Part shown: in pieces, positions 42,665 through 52,464 of the stretch
Numbering within the stretch: position 1 is the stretch's first letter
How the letters are laid out: each line of letters opens with the position of its first letter
Origin: Phycisphaerae bacterium
GTDB taxonomy: Bacteria > Chloroflexota > Anaerolineae > 4572-78 > J111
Assembly (NCBI GenBank): GCA_028285035.1
Contig: JANQQF010000010.1
Coordinates: forward strand, 1 to 64,000
Direction of reading: 5' to 3'
Length of the DNA stretch: 64,000 bases
Notes under the pieces: model-generated
Told to the model about the DNA's origin: nothing
Database searches by the model: none
The model's input: only the letters and a program-made list of their open reading frames with translations
Made by a program: the position numbers and the translations under genes

Positions 42665-43285
42665 TTAGTTTCCTGTAAATATCCACTGCATTGCCATTAC
42701 CCCACCAACCCCAAACATAGCACACCCAATCAAAGCCACGGCCAAGCAACTCACTACAATATGAAACTGAAACAAGCGCCCAAAAAACCCCTGAGGAGCT
42801 GGCGCTACGACAGGCTGATTGGGGACAATGACACCCTGAGGCATCTCTTCAGCCGCAGCCTCAATAAGCTCTGGTGACAGGACGATCTCCGGCAATCGTC
42901 CACCTCGGGCCACAGACTGAGTCCGTCGGCTCGCTTTCTTATTCTCAACCTCGCTACGCATCCGGTCAACCGTCGGATAAAATGGCTCAATCGTTTCTAA
43001 TTTATTGATCAACTTACGGGCTAAATGAAATTTACCATTTGTTAAAGCCGTGGCAATCTGACGATATAAATCATCCGCAATGGCCTCACCGGCCGCGTTT
43101 GTTGCCAATTCCCCCTGTAAATGACCAATATGAGTCTGAATTGCTTCCAATTGATCATTTATATCTTCTACAACATCGGTACGGGTTTCTTCAGCCGCTT
43201 GGGCCTCCAAAAGAGCAAAGTTAGCTAATAATTGCTCGATTGTCTTTTCTTTATAAGCACGCTGCTCCGGCGTGAGTGGTATCAT
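42665..43285 (-). CDS. Coiled-coil, C-terminally membrane-anchored protein
   Basis: A 206-residue protein of unknown function. The N-terminal 120 residues are charged and helical with likely coiled-coil character (EQLLANFALLEAQAAEE, YRQIATALTNGKFHLARKLINKLE). A Pro-rich stretch (150-165) leads to one membrane helix near the C-terminus (about 175-200, FHIVVSCLAVALIGCAMFGV). It would face the cytosol. It is convergent with scpA, nine bases apart. No enzyme motif or family is recognised. Confidence 0.65.
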   Translation of the reverse strand: MIPLTPEQRAYKEKTIEQLLANFALLEAQAAEETRTDVVEDINDQLEAIQTHIGHLQGELATNAAGEAIADDLYRQIATALTNGKFHLARKLINKLETIEPFYPTVDRMRSEVENKKASRRTQSVARGGRLPEIVLSPELIEAAAEEMPQGVIVPNQPVVAPAPQGFFGRLFQFHIVVSCLAVALIGCAMFGVGGVMAMQWIFTGN

Positions 43286-43397
43286 AAATAATAACTATCC
43301 TTTGGGAGATTCGAGGTTAGCGATTTCCTAAATATGGGTAACTCCGTGATCTTTAAAATATCAGCTTCTTTATACGCCAATCCAGCCAAATCCTTCA

Positions 43398-44597
43398 CTA
43401 AAGGCCATAAGCGACCTCAACTTCCTCGCTTAGCGTACCCCAGGTAAATTTTTCACGGATACGTTGAGCAGCCGCTTGGCCAATTTGATGGCGTAGCTCC
43501 GAGTCTTGTAACAGTTGCACAATCGCTTTACTAAATGCAACATCATTTTCGGCAGGGGGAAGAATACCCGAAACGCCATCTTCCATATATTCTGTATTTT
43601 GCCCAACCGCGTCAGCCACAACAGGCACACCCGCCGTGAGCAAATCTATGAGTTTGACCGAGCACTTTGTTTGATTGATAAGGGTGTCGTCGTAGGGATA
43701 AACAGCCACATCGGCCGCCTTGAAGTAGAAGGGTGTCTCTTCATAGGGTATCCACCCCGCAAATCGGACATATGACAACAGCCCAGCCTCATCAAGCAAG
43801 GTCTCTAGTCGCTTTTCTTCTTCATACAAACCCTGCCCCACAATCAACCAACGGGCTTCTGGAAGGGCTTGACTAATATGCTGCACTTGAGCGACAATCC
43901 GCTCCAAACGAAACTCCAGAAACCGAGTATACAACAAAATCAGCGGGGCTTCACCCAACTGCCACTTTTGCCGCAATAATTTAATCGGCTCATTGTGAAT
44001 CTTAGTTAGGTTAAAAGTTGTCATCGTTTCAGCCGAGCAACCGTTTGGCACATAAAAAAGAGGCGTCTGCCTCAAATATGGTTGTGCTAAATTTTCAATC
44101 GCTCGACTGGTCACGATCACAGCGTCAGCGTGTCTCAATCCCCATTTCTCCTGCCAGGTAAACATCCTCTTTTGCAGCAGAGAATAGGGTGATACGTCAT
44201 TCCAAGCCTGTTCCCAATCATCGCTATCAAGAACCAAACGTATTTGGTGCTGACCTAATTTTCGTAAGCTCCACAAACCAACATGAGCTAATCCAGCATA
44301 AGCTTTTGGCTTGAAAAAGTGGATGACATCTGGCTCACGCTTAAGGGCCTCAGCAATGAGGGTGCGGGTCAAGATCATATGAAACAAGCCCGGCACACCT
44401 ATTGGCAATTCAACATTTATTATCGATACCCCTTCATCTTCCCAACGCTGCCCAGCCCGATCTGGATCATCCCATGGGGGAATGAGCATCGTGACCTGAT
44501 GCCCTCGGGCAATCAAGGCTTTGCCAAGATGTAACGCTCGAGTCCGCATTGTTGCTTTGGGCTGAAGCCCAAATGGTCCGATAAAGACGATTTTCAT
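43398..44597 (-). CDS. GT-B glycosyltransferase (GT4-like)
   Basis: A 399-residue cytosolic glycosyltransferase. The N-terminal domain opens with KIVFIGPFGLQPKATMRTRALHLGKAL and the acceptor-side loop, while the C-terminal domain has the nucleotide-sugar region LTAGVPVVADAVGQNTEYMEDGVSGIL with the EX7E-like Glu pair and FTWGTLSEEVEVAY. It transfers a sugar from an NDP donor to an unknown acceptor, perhaps a glycolipid or surface polysaccharide. It is followed (same strand) by no other sugar gene. Confidence 0.9.
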   Translation of the reverse strand: MKIVFIGPFGLQPKATMRTRALHLGKALIARGHQVTMLIPPWDDPDRAGQRWEDEGVSIINVELPIGVPGLFHMILTRTLIAEALKREPDVIHFFKPKAYAGLAHVGLWSLRKLGQHQIRLVLDSDDWEQAWNDVSPYSLLQKRMFTWQEKWGLRHADAVIVTSRAIENLAQPYLRQTPLFYVPNGCSAETMTTFNLTKIHNEPIKLLRQKWQLGEAPLILLYTRFLEFRLERIVAQVQHISQALPEARWLIVGQGLYEEEKRLETLLDEAGLLSYVRFAGWIPYEETPFYFKAADVAVYPYDDTLINQTKCSVKLIDLLTAGVPVVADAVGQNTEYMEDGVSGILPPAENDVAFSKAIVQLLQDSELRHQIGQAAAQRIREKFTWGTLSEEVEVAYGL

Positions 44598-44633
44598 TCG
44601 TCGATTCTAATGCAGGGGTAAGGGGTTGGCAAA

Positions 44634-45983
44634 TTATTTTGGCTGATACAAAAATGTAGTTAAATGTTGATCAACGCCATACTCGGGAATGTAATCCCCT
44701 TTGGCTTTTTCAATAGGCCGCACAATAGAACCACGTTTATTGGTGGCTTCAAGTAAATAGTGATGCCCATTTTGCTCAAAAAAGACCCAAGCGTGTCCGC
44801 CGCCATCCTTCATCTTACCTACCACAAATTCAGCCTTAAACCCCAAATTCACTAATTTTCGCCATGCCCATAAAGCGTGATCTTCACAATCCCCTTTCCG
44901 AATTTGCTCAAAGGTGACCGGGTGCTGCCAAAACTCAGCCTCCATAAACAAATTTTTATCATAACGATATTCACAGGCCGTTAGCCAATCACAAATCTCG
45001 GCAACATTATTGACTTTAACCGAGCTTTCTCCTGTGAAGTACCATTCAAATTCACGATTTGCGTAGGAATTAAATTTTTTGTACGGTATTTTTCGCGCTT
45101 GTTTGCGCCAAGGAATGTTTGGCTGGGCTTGAGGATTGTAATTCCATTGTAAAATCTCGATCATTTCGGCAAACGGATAGGCGATATCACCACTTGAGAC
45201 TCGCAGTTGGTGTCCATTTTTAAAGTTAAATACAGCATTGTACACAGTTCGTGTGCCATTTTTGGTTTTGATCTGCCGGGTTTCTTGATGAACCATTTCA
45301 ATCTGTTCAGCATCGTATTTACGTCGTTTCAGATAATTTGCCTGAACAATCTCAGTTTTAGTAAAGAGAAAGTATCGTGGTTGGGTTAAAATAACATAGA
45401 AAAAAAGTAGGCCAATCCCACCAAATATAGCCCCGATTATTCCACTACCTGGATCACCTGTAAACAGGGCGATCATCCCAGCCACACCAATGGCTGTAAA
45501 AACCAACCCCGTGAATAGTAGAATGATAAGGATTGATCGGGAACCAGACACCTTAAAAGGCAGGGGGTGCTGGATGATAGACGACGTCAACATCTCAGGC
45601 ACACGCTGCTCTAAAATTTTGAGCAATTCACTATATCGATCTAACTTTGAGGGTATGTGAATAGGTCCTTTGAGGGTGATGAGTGTCACGCCAATGCTTG
45701 AGGTGGGTTTTGATCGGATATAATAAACATCCTGGTAGGCGACTTGGCGAGAGGAAAGCCAAGTTTTGCGAACAAGGTGTTTCTCGGTAAAGACAATCGT
45801 CTGGTAGGCGTAATTTATTGAATTAATAACCCATAACAAGAAAGAAAACCAGATCAGAAAGAAAAAAATGAGCCAACCTGTAGTTTCAATTAAAAAGAGG
45901 AATGCACCAGCCAGAATTGTCAGCACAAAAAAGATAATACGGCCTCGTTGTATAGCTTTGGGGAAACGAAAATGGTGGTCCAA
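44634..45983 (-). CDS. Membrane protein with PH-like and transglutaminase-like domains
   Basis: A 449-residue protein with two pairs of hydrophobic helices (about 15-55 and 148-205). The regions after them look like bacterial PH-type beta domains (e.g. RHDYQDVYYIRSKPTSS-like VAYQDVYYIRSKPTSS). The C-terminal 130 residues resemble transglutaminase-like Cys proteases: the nucleophile Cys in RKGDCEDHALWAW, the His in DGGGHAWVFFE, and LLEATNKRG where an Asp is more usual. It probably cleaves or crosslinks proteins near the membrane, but activity is uncertain. The start is a TTG with AAGG just upstream. Confidence 0.65.
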   Translation of the reverse strand: MDHHFRFPKAIQRGRIIFFVLTILAGAFLFLIETTGWLIFFFLIWFSFLLWVINSINYAYQTIVFTEKHLVRKTWLSSRQVAYQDVYYIRSKPTSSIGVTLITLKGPIHIPSKLDRYSELLKILEQRVPEMLTSSIIQHPLPFKVSGSRSILIILLFTGLVFTAIGVAGMIALFTGDPGSGIIGAIFGGIGLLFFYVILTQPRYFLFTKTEIVQANYLKRRKYDAEQIEMVHQETRQIKTKNGTRTVYNAVFNFKNGHQLRVSSGDIAYPFAEMIEILQWNYNPQAQPNIPWRKQARKIPYKKFNSYANREFEWYFTGESSVKVNNVAEICDWLTACEYRYDKNLFMEAEFWQHPVTFEQIRKGDCEDHALWAWRKLVNLGFKAEFVVGKMKDGGGHAWVFFEQNGHHYLLEATNKRGSIVRPIEKAKGDYIPEYGVDQHLTTFLYQPK

Positions 45984-46073
45984 AGCAACCTTGTCCCTAA
46001 ATACGTTAAGTATCAGTTACTTATACCATAACTTAAGCCGCAAAAAAAGTTAGCTTTCGGGGTTAAGTCCCTA

Positions 46074-47438
46074 TTATTCAACTTCTCGAATAAACGGATA
46101 AGCGGGCCGGCTTCTGGATTGTTCTTGCATTGTTTTTAGGGGAAGTAAAATCGTGAAGGTACTGCCTGCTCCAACCGTACTATCCAGGGTGATTTTTCCT
46201 TTCATCAAGGTTACGAGTTGTTTAACAATGGATAGTCCAAGCCCTGCCCCTTTTTGTTCACGGGTTATTGAGCCATCAACTTGACCGAATGGCTCAAAAA
46301 TTTGATCGTGATATTGTTCTGGGATACCCGGGCCAGTATCCGCAACATTGATCTGAAAGAAGGTATCATCGACTGTAGAAAATTGAGCAGTGATTCCCCC
46401 TTTTTCTGTGAACTTAATGGCGTTTCCAACAAGATTTATCAAAATTTGTTGTAGACGCAAGGCATCACCATACAAAATTTCAGGCACATCAGATGTAGCA
46501 TTTGTCGTAAAAATCAAACCTTTATTTTGGGCTGATGTCTCCATTTGGCCCTGGATTTGGGTTAAAACATCGTGAGGATGATACGGTTTATTGAGCAAAG
46601 TTAACTTGCCGGTCTTTAATTGTGTCTGAACCAATAAATCATTGACCATTGATGTTAAATAATGAGCACTGTCTATAACGTCTAGGAGCGCCTCATTTTG
46701 CTCATTAGGCAATTCTCCCATCGCGCCATCTTTTAAGAGTTGTGAATATCCTAAAATGGCCCCAAGTGGGGTGCGTAATTCGTGACTAACTTTGGTCAAG
46801 AGTTCATCTTTGACTTTACTCGATTGTTCGGCAACATTCTTTGCCTTCTGGAGTGTTGAGACGAAATAGAGAAAAATGATAAAGGTGATGCTTGAAACAG
46901 CGATCAAATTCATTCCAAAAAAGAAATTCTGTATCGACATCGTTATATCTGGACTGCCATAAATAAAGCGAGGGTCCAGCCAAAGTGATAGTAAAATCAG
47001 CCCCAAATAAGCGATCAACCACATCACTGCGGCCCGCATCCCTTGAAACATCAGCGCTCCCAACGGAGCCAAAATCGCCCAAATCATCACAACCCCTGAA
47101 GCAGCAAAACCACCTAAACTCCACTGCAACAGGAACGGAAGCCATAACATCAAAACAAGTTGAAGAATCAAAAATTGGTAAAATCGCTTTGATACAAAAA
47201 AGTAGCTCAAGCTAAAGCCAACCAGTATTGAGTAGGTAATGGGGATCGTAGCTGATAAGTATAGGTCAAGCAAGACATACATTCCAGACCAAATCACCCC
47301 AGCCATACAGACAAATAGTGCTGCCATCGTCAAGGTGACTTTACGAAGTTTGTCATCCTCAGTATCATCAGGTTGAGCCGTCTTCTGTCCAACCCATTCA
47401 CAAAAATCATTAAATTTTTGCTGTATCGAAAAGCGCAT
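46074..47438 (-). CDS. Membrane sensor histidine kinase
   Basis: A 454-residue kinase with about six membrane helices in the first 200 residues, a HisKA dimerisation domain with the phospho-His in KVSHELRTPLGAILGYSQLL, and a HATPase domain (LVGNAIKFTEKGG, DTGPGIPEQ, GAGLGLSIVKQLV). It is closely similar to the kinase at 47835 in its last 230 residues, so they are paralogues. It is the last gene of a kinase-regulator-kinase operon, 22 bases after the regulator stop. The membrane region may be the sensor; the signal is unknown. Confidence 0.92.
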   Translation of the reverse strand: MRFSIQQKFNDFCEWVGQKTAQPDDTEDDKLRKVTLTMAALFVCMAGVIWSGMYVLLDLYLSATIPITYSILVGFSLSYFFVSKRFYQFLILQLVLMLWLPFLLQWSLGGFAASGVVMIWAILAPLGALMFQGMRAAVMWLIAYLGLILLSLWLDPRFIYGSPDITMSIQNFFFGMNLIAVSSITFIIFLYFVSTLQKAKNVAEQSSKVKDELLTKVSHELRTPLGAILGYSQLLKDGAMGELPNEQNEALLDVIDSAHYLTSMVNDLLVQTQLKTGKLTLLNKPYHPHDVLTQIQGQMETSAQNKGLIFTTNATSDVPEILYGDALRLQQILINLVGNAIKFTEKGGITAQFSTVDDTFFQINVADTGPGIPEQYHDQIFEPFGQVDGSITREQKGAGLGLSIVKQLVTLMKGKITLDSTVGAGSTFTILLPLKTMQEQSRSRPAYPFIREVE

Positions 47439-47460
47439 CTCTCAGGCCACTTTCCCAGAA

Positions 47461-47838
47461 CTAATCCAGACCCGTAATTTGCAATCGAAATCGGGCAAGT
47501 AAGGTGCGTAGTTGAGCAATGTCAACCGGTTTGAGAAGAATTAAGTCCGCATCATGCTGAAGTTTCTCCGCTATAAGTGCGTCAGCGGTAGCCAAAATAA
47601 CTACTGCATTTTTCAGGCGAGCATCCGCTCGAATCTCCTGTAAAACCTCTTCACCTGAACATTTAGGAAGGTGTAAATCAAGAAGAATCAGATCAGGTAT
47701 CTGGATTTCGAGACGATCCAATGCGCTTTGACCATCATTCATCACCTCGATCTCAAAATCGACATTTTGTACAGTGATTGAAAAAATTTTCGCAAGTTTC
47801 GGGTCATCTTCAATAATAAAAGCGAGTGGCTTGTTCAC
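47461..47838 (-). CDS. Single-domain response regulator
   Basis: A 125-residue receiver domain without output domain. It shows the acidic pair in FIIEDDPKLAKIF, phospho-acceptor Asp in PDLILLDLHLPKCSG, and Lys in LILLKPVD. Such CheY-like proteins act by protein contact or as relays. It sits between two kinases: it starts within the last four bases of the upstream kinase gene and ends 22 bases before the next, so all three are co-expressed and it is the natural partner of one or both. Confidence 0.92.
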   Translation of the reverse strand: MNKPLAFIIEDDPKLAKIFSITVQNVDFEIEVMNDGQSALDRLEIQIPDLILLDLHLPKCSGEEVLQEIRADARLKNAVVILATADALIAEKLQHDADLILLKPVDIAQLRTLLARFRLQITGLD

Positions 47839-49088
47839 GTCATATTCTCCTGAGTTTGAATAAGTGGTAATTTGACAGTAAAGATACTGCCCTGCCCAAC
47901 CTCACTCTCCAATGTAATCTGACCATTCATAAGGGTGACTAATTGGTTAACAATGGACAAGCCCAACCCTGTGCCAGCCTGGGTTCTGGTCATTGTGTTG
48001 TCCACTTGTCCAAACGGTTCAAAAATATGAGCTTGATGTTCTGTCGAAATACCGGGACCAGTATCAGATACTTTTATGGCCCAATGCGTTCTGTCAATTG
48101 TATATGATTGCAGTGTTACTTCACCTTCCTCGGTAAATTTGATCGCATTCCCAATGAGATTCATAATAATTTGTTGAATGCGAATAGCATCTCCCATCAA
48201 TGTTTTCGGAAGATCCTCGGCTATTTCAAAATTGAGGTTTAATCTTTTTTCACGAGCCAAAATTTCCATTTTTGACTCAACTTGATGCAGTGTATCTCGT
48301 GGCGAAAATGGCTCCGATTTCAAGGCCAATTGGCTGGCATCTAGCTGACTCTGGTCTAACAAATCGTTGACAAGCTCGCTTAAATAGCGAGAGCTATCTA
48401 TAAGATCTAGAACAGCCTCCTCTTGTGGCTTAGAGAGTGATCCTAACAGCTTTTGTTCCAAAAGCTGGCTATTTCCCAGGATGGCCCCCAAAGGCGTTCG
48501 TAATTCGTGGCTCACTCTGGCGAGCAAGGAACTTTTTGCTTGGCTCATCTCTAAGGCTTGATCACGAGCAACTCGTAACTCATATTCAGCTTGCTTCCGT
48601 TCAGCAATTTCTACTTCAAGTTGTTCATTTTGTTGTCTAATCGTTCGCCAGCCTCGCCCAACAATGGCTGCTAAACTAACATACAGAATAATAAAGCTCC
48701 CCCCAATCATTGCGATTGTCAAGGCACGTAGCGCCTCTATATCTTGCTTCATCATTGGAATAGAATAGGGATCACTATCTTGAATAATGAGAGATTGTGT
48801 CGAATTATCAAGCAAATCGGTATCCCCTGTCGTCATCTCGCCTAAGTGCTCCTGCCCCACTGTATGATCCATTTCTTCATTATCTACAGAGGCATGATCG
48901 ATCGCATGATGCTCAATACTAGCTTCGTGGATCATCCTATCCATTGCCAATCCATGAGCCTCTAGGTTCTGAATATTTCGATTCAGCCTTATCGAAAAGA
49001 CAATTGAAAGTGTGACCGCAAGGGTTAGAATGATCAAAAAACTGGTGATGGAGAATTGAAGGAGAAGGTTTTCTTTAAATTGCTTCAT
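47835..49088 (-). CDS. Membrane sensor histidine kinase, first of operon
   Basis: A kinase of about 417 residues. Two membrane helices (about 8-32 and 125-150) enclose a roughly 90-residue extracytoplasmic sensor segment rich in His, Asp and Met (IHEASIEHHAIDHASVDNEEMDH-type composition), which could sense metal or pH. A coiled coil leads to HisKA (RVSHELRTPLGAILGNSQLL) and HATPase (LIGNAIKFTEEGEV, GTGLGLSIVNQLV). I prefer the ATG at 49088 to a TTG five codons upstream. A nested inverted repeat lies in its leader. Confidence 0.88.
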   Translation of the reverse strand: MKQFKENLLLQFSITSFLIILTLAVTLSIVFSIRLNRNIQNLEAHGLAMDRMIHEASIEHHAIDHASVDNEEMDHTVGQEHLGEMTTGDTDLLDNSTQSLIIQDSDPYSIPMMKQDIEALRALTIAMIGGSFIILYVSLAAIVGRGWRTIRQQNEQLEVEIAERKQAEYELRVARDQALEMSQAKSSLLARVSHELRTPLGAILGNSQLLEQKLLGSLSKPQEEAVLDLIDSSRYLSELVNDLLDQSQLDASQLALKSEPFSPRDTLHQVESKMEILAREKRLNLNFEIAEDLPKTLMGDAIRIQQIIMNLIGNAIKFTEEGEVTLQSYTIDRTHWAIKVSDTGPGISTEHQAHIFEPFGQVDNTMTRTQAGTGLGLSIVNQLVTLMNGQITLESEVGQGSIFTVKLPLIQTQENMT

Positions 49089-49501
49089 TACTTTATCCAG
49101 CAATGTTATAAATTAGTGTATCAGGTGTTGCGAACAGCCCCAGATTACACCAAACCTTATCATATCTCCTAAACCAATAAAAAGATATGGTATTTTTAAC
49201 CTGATACTTGTCCAGGTTACCATAAAGCTACACTTGGCAAGCGATTACAAATCATCTTACCAGGAATTTGTATTATGTAGAATAGTTTGATTGAGAAGAC
49301 CGTCTTTAAGATTAGTCCCAAAAAGAGAGGCTTGTCTAAGGTTAACCCTGTGGTGGCCAGCTTTGTTGAGACAGGCCTAGATTCAATTAGCCTCGCTCAA
49401 ATCAGCACCACATAGTATATAAATGTATAAACATTACCCAATTATATAAAACTTTGTAACCTCAGGCAATGTATCCAGGCACAAACAACAAATTCTTTTG
49501 T
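49089..49501. other. Spacer before the kinase operon
   Basis: 413 bases between the SURF1 stop and the kinase start. It holds a nested inverted repeat (49118-49207). The rest is AT-rich with no gene or RNA that I can support. Confidence 0.5.
49118..49207 (-). promoter_or_regulatory. Nested inverted repeats in kinase leader
   Basis: Outer arms GTATCAGGT (49118-49126) and ACCTGATAC (49199-49207); inner arms TATCATATCT (49158-49167) and AGATATGGTA (49183-49192, one wobble). The structure would end about 15-30 bases before the kinase start on the minus strand. Confidence 0.45.
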
Positions 49502-50254
49502 TTACTGCTCTTTTTTCAACTCCTGCCGGATAAAAACAGTATAGATAATCAGCAACACAGTCCCAAAGGAAAACCACTGGATGGCATAGCCTAAATGTGG
49601 GCCTTCATCAAGGATGATGCCCCCCTGCTGCAGAGGTAATTCATCAGCAGTATCAGACTCAGCGGCCTGTTGCGTAATAAAAATGGGGAGAAGGGGGTAC
49701 GAGACACGTTTTTGAATATTTTCAATATCAATACGGGACCAAGCTTTGGCAGGCGATTGCCCTTCTTGGGTGTTGGGAGCAAGAAATTCAACAAAGGTGG
49801 GGCGAGGCTGGGTACGATAGGCAATACCTTCAATAGTTACCTCTCCCGATACATTGTAGGTAGCCCGCTCTTCTGGTGAGGGATCACGATTGTTTCTGGG
49901 AATCCAACCACGATCAATCAGAATCGCTTGATCACTACCGTTGATCCTGAGTGGCGTGAGCAAATGTACCCCCGAAGCCCCATCCACTGTTTTATTGCGA
50001 ATGATCATCACTTGATCATTATCATACGTCCCTGTTACTTCAACAGGGCGAAAATGATACTCATCAGGATTAACGGTCTCACCTGTAATTTGAGTGGGTG
50101 AGGCTAACAGTGCCGCCTCAATATTGGCATTACGCGTTCGTTTTTGATCAAGGCGATCAAGTTGCCAAAAGCCAAAATTGATGAGGATAAAAAAAACCAG
50201 AAGAACAAGAGCGTGGCTAATCAGCCAGCGTGGAGTGAACAGTTTTGCTAACAT
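49502..50254 (-). CDS. SURF1 family cytochrome oxidase assembly protein
   Basis: A 250-residue SURF1 protein, which helps insert haem a into cytochrome oxidase. Two membrane helices at the ends (about 12-32 and 222-243) flank an extracytoplasmic domain with VEVTGTYDNDQVMIIRN, LLTPLRINGSDQAILIDRGWIP and the C-terminal GPHLGYAIQWFSFG, the family's hallmark. It is the last gene of the respiratory operon, 67 bases after the thioredoxin-like gene. Confidence 0.92.
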   Translation of the reverse strand: MLAKLFTPRWLISHALVLLVFFILINFGFWQLDRLDQKRTRNANIEAALLASPTQITGETVNPDEYHFRPVEVTGTYDNDQVMIIRNKTVDGASGVHLLTPLRINGSDQAILIDRGWIPRNNRDPSPEERATYNVSGEVTIEGIAYRTQPRPTFVEFLAPNTQEGQSPAKAWSRIDIENIQKRVSYPLLPIFITQQAAESDTADELPLQQGGIILDEGPHLGYAIQWFSFGTVLLIIYTVFIRQELKKEQ

Positions 50255-50321
50255 AATTTCATTTACAATTTACGATTAGATTTATGACTCATCTGATGTT
50301 GCCAGTAATTAATCACAGAAT

Positions 50322-50879
50322 TCATAGTAATGGCTCAACCAAGGCAATCAGCTGTTGTTCTGTCATCAGCCCAGTGTGAATGTATTGTACTACACCCTCG
50401 CGATCGATGATAAAGGTGGTTGGTAAGCCGGGCACCAAGTAACTCTCGATAATTTGGGCCTGATAATCAAGCAAAACAGGGAAACGAAAGCCATTCTCTA
50501 CAATAAATTGAGCTACAGTCGCTTCATCCTCTTTATCATTGACAGCTAACACCACTACCCCCTCTGAGCGTCTCGCCTCATAAAATGTATTCAACATCGG
50601 CATCTCGGCGATGCAGGGGGGGCACCAGGTCGCCCAAGTATTGAGGATAACGACTTGGCCTGCGTAGTCATCAAGGGCCACCGTCCCGCCAGCCAAGGAG
50701 GGTAAAATAAAGCCAGGCGCAGGCTCGCCTAATTCAAGGGCTGGGATATCGATTTTTTGAATGGGCGGGGGTTGATTTTGATAAGTGGTGATGAGCAGGG
50801 CTGCACCACCAATCAGAAGTACGATGGAAATGGCAATATTGAGATAGAAAAGAAGAGGCCTACGTTTCTGCATTATCAT
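50322..50879 (-). CDS. TlpA/ResA-like thiol-disulfide oxidoreductase
   Basis: A membrane-anchored thioredoxin-fold protein of about 185 residues. One N-terminal helix (about 10-30) is followed by the redoxin domain with the active-site Cys pair in NTWATWCPPCIAEMPML, and cis-Pro in VPGLPTTFIID. It likely keeps Cys residues reduced on the outer face, for example those binding CuA copper or haem c. I chose the ATG at 50879, which overlaps the DUF983 gene by 20 bases; an upstream in-frame start adds 11 codons. Confidence 0.9.
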   Translation of the reverse strand: MIMQKRRPLLFYLNIAISIVLLIGGAALLITTYQNQPPPIQKIDIPALELGEPAPGFILPSLAGGTVALDDYAGQVVILNTWATWCPPCIAEMPMLNTFYEARRSEGVVVLAVNDKEDEATVAQFIVENGFRFPVLLDYQAQIIESYLVPGLPTTFIIDREGVVQYIHTGLMTEQQLIALVEPLL

Positions 50880-51390
50880 TTTGATCCGAGGCCTTACTTG
50901 GAATAGGATCAACTAAATGATCGAAGGCCATAAAAAACGCTTTGGTGTGTCTGGCTGTGATGGTAATGATAAATAGGGTAAAAAGGGAATTAAACAGTAG
51001 CAACTGCACAAATGATAGACCGAGTAAATCATCAAACAGAATGAAGCTGACCAGACCAAACACAAAGACAACCTGACAATTCAAAAACCATACTGCAGTT
51101 AGAAAGTAGCCTGGTTCACGATAATAATTGTAGCCACACTTATAACAACTAGGTCTCGTGGCGAACCAGTCAAAGATACTTTTGATTTTGTAGTAGGGTA
51201 AAAAGATTGATGAAACACCACAAACGGGACACCGCAAGAGAGAGGCGTGCTTGAAATATCGAGCAACCTTACCCCAATAAGATAACTGGCGAGAGGATAT
51301 CTCATCAGACTGCATCAATGAATGCTTTTGTGAGGATACAGATTCAGCAGGTGAGTCTGTATGTCTCAACAAAGGATTATCATCAATCAT
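50860..51390 (-). CDS. DUF983 membrane protein
   Basis: A 176-residue protein with two CxxC pairs before the membrane part (LRCPVCGVSSIFLPYY and PSCYKCGYNYYREPGYF), the DUF983 pattern, and two membrane helices (about 95-150). The Cys pairs look like a zinc ribbon. DUF983 genes are often found with oxidase assembly genes, which fits its position between COX IV and the thioredoxin-like gene; the molecular role is unknown. Its start overlaps the COX IV stop by one base. Confidence 0.87.
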   Translation of the reverse strand: MIDDNPLLRHTDSPAESVSSQKHSLMQSDEISSRQLSYWGKVARYFKHASLLRCPVCGVSSIFLPYYKIKSIFDWFATRPSCYKCGYNYYREPGYFLTAVWFLNCQVVFVFGLVSFILFDDLLGLSFVQLLLFNSLFTLFIITITARHTKAFFMAFDHLVDPIPSKASDQNDNAET

Positions 51391-51731
51391 TATTCAGGGT
51401 CATCAATCGCCAAATCATCAAACGGGACTGCATAGGTTGAAGGGGAGAGAGACCAGTCGCGGGCTAAAAAATCACCAAAGGTAAACACAACTAAGATAAA
51501 CAAAAAGAAGAAACCACTAGCTGCGAATATAGCCATTAAGCGGCCACTAAAACGAATGTGCATGAAGTATAACACAACTAACGTTGCCTTCGTTGTCGCA
51601 ATCGCCAAAGCAATCGGTAAGGCCAAATTCCCAAAGTCAATAAAGGCCGCCCCTACCGTTGCAACCATCAATACCATTAACAATCCAAAAACAATTAAAT
51701 AGGTTCGAACGGGTAAAACGTGATGATCCAT
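51390..51731 (-). CDS. Cytochrome c oxidase subunit IV (caa3 type)
   Basis: A 113-residue membrane protein with three helices, matching the prokaryotic COX4/CtaF group: TYLIVFGLLMVLMVATVGAAF, a short loop, LALPIALAIATTKATLVVLYFMHIRFS and a third helix. It stabilises the oxidase rather than carrying cofactors. It starts four bases after the COX III stop. Confidence 0.88.
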   Translation of the reverse strand: MDHHVLPVRTYLIVFGLLMVLMVATVGAAFIDFGNLALPIALAIATTKATLVVLYFMHIRFSGRLMAIFAASGFFFLFILVVFTFGDFLARDWSLSPSTYAVPFDDLAIDDPE

Positions 51732-51735
51732 AACA

Positions 51736-52446
51736 TTAACTCCGATCGATCAAATAGAGTAGGGGGAATAAGAAAATCCAGACAAGATCAACAAAGTGCC
51801 AATAAAGCCCCATCATTTCCACGGGGGCGTAATTTTCAGGTGGAAACTTATAGCGCCACGCCTGAATAATCAGGATGACCAAAACCCCAGCCCCGATGAT
51901 CATATGCAAGGCGTGGAATCCTGTCATCACAAAGTAGATACCAAAAAAGGTTTCAGCTTCACGTTCATTGATCTCAACAGCCGCATGTTCACCCTCATCA
52001 CCGTGTGCTTCACCGTGATGTGTACTTTCGTAGGTAAAGTTAGGGCCAGGAATCAGATTTTTCTCATACTCTTCATAATACTCAACCCCCTTTAACCCTA
52101 GAAAGACCAAGCACAAAATTAGCGTGACCGAAAGGTAGCCAACCAGTGCATTTCGTTTACCAATTTGGGCCGCACGTACACCCAAGGCAATGGTCAAACT
52201 ACTGGTTAGCAGAATGACAGTATTTGTGGCACTAATTGTCAAGTTCAAGTGACGGCTAGCATCCTCAAAGGCCTCTGGAAAACGATAGCGATAGAGAATG
52301 TAGACCATAAACAGGCCACCAAAAAACATCACCTCGGTGATCAGAAATGCCCACATTCCAATGGTATAAGTATCCCGTTGTTGATCGAGGTCATCAAACT
52401 GATGATGCAAGGCCTCGTGATGTTCGGTCGCGTGAATTGCACTCAC
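51736..52446 (-). CDS. Cytochrome c oxidase subunit III
   Basis: A 236-residue COX III with about five helices, as in caa3 oxidases. Recognisable parts are [59 protein letters not shown] and [18 protein letters not shown]. An insertion of about 35 charged residues (His/Glu-rich, around 135-165) lies between helices. Start GTG with AGGAGAT upstream. It follows COX I by 83 bases, a gap containing an exact 13-base inverted repeat. Confidence 0.95.
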   Translation of the reverse strand: MSAIHATEHHEALHHQFDDLDQQRDTYTIGMWAFLITEVMFFGGLFMVYILYRYRFPEAFEDASRHLNLTISATNTVILLTSSLTIALGVRAAQIGKRNALVGYLSVTLILCLVFLGLKGVEYYEEYEKNLIPGPNFTYESTHHGEAHGDEGEHAAVEINEREAETFFGIYFVMTGFHALHMIIGAGVLVILIIQAWRYKFPPENYAPVEMMGLYWHFVDLVWIFLFPLLYLIDRS

Positions 52447-52464
52447 AATTATCTCCTGATTTGA

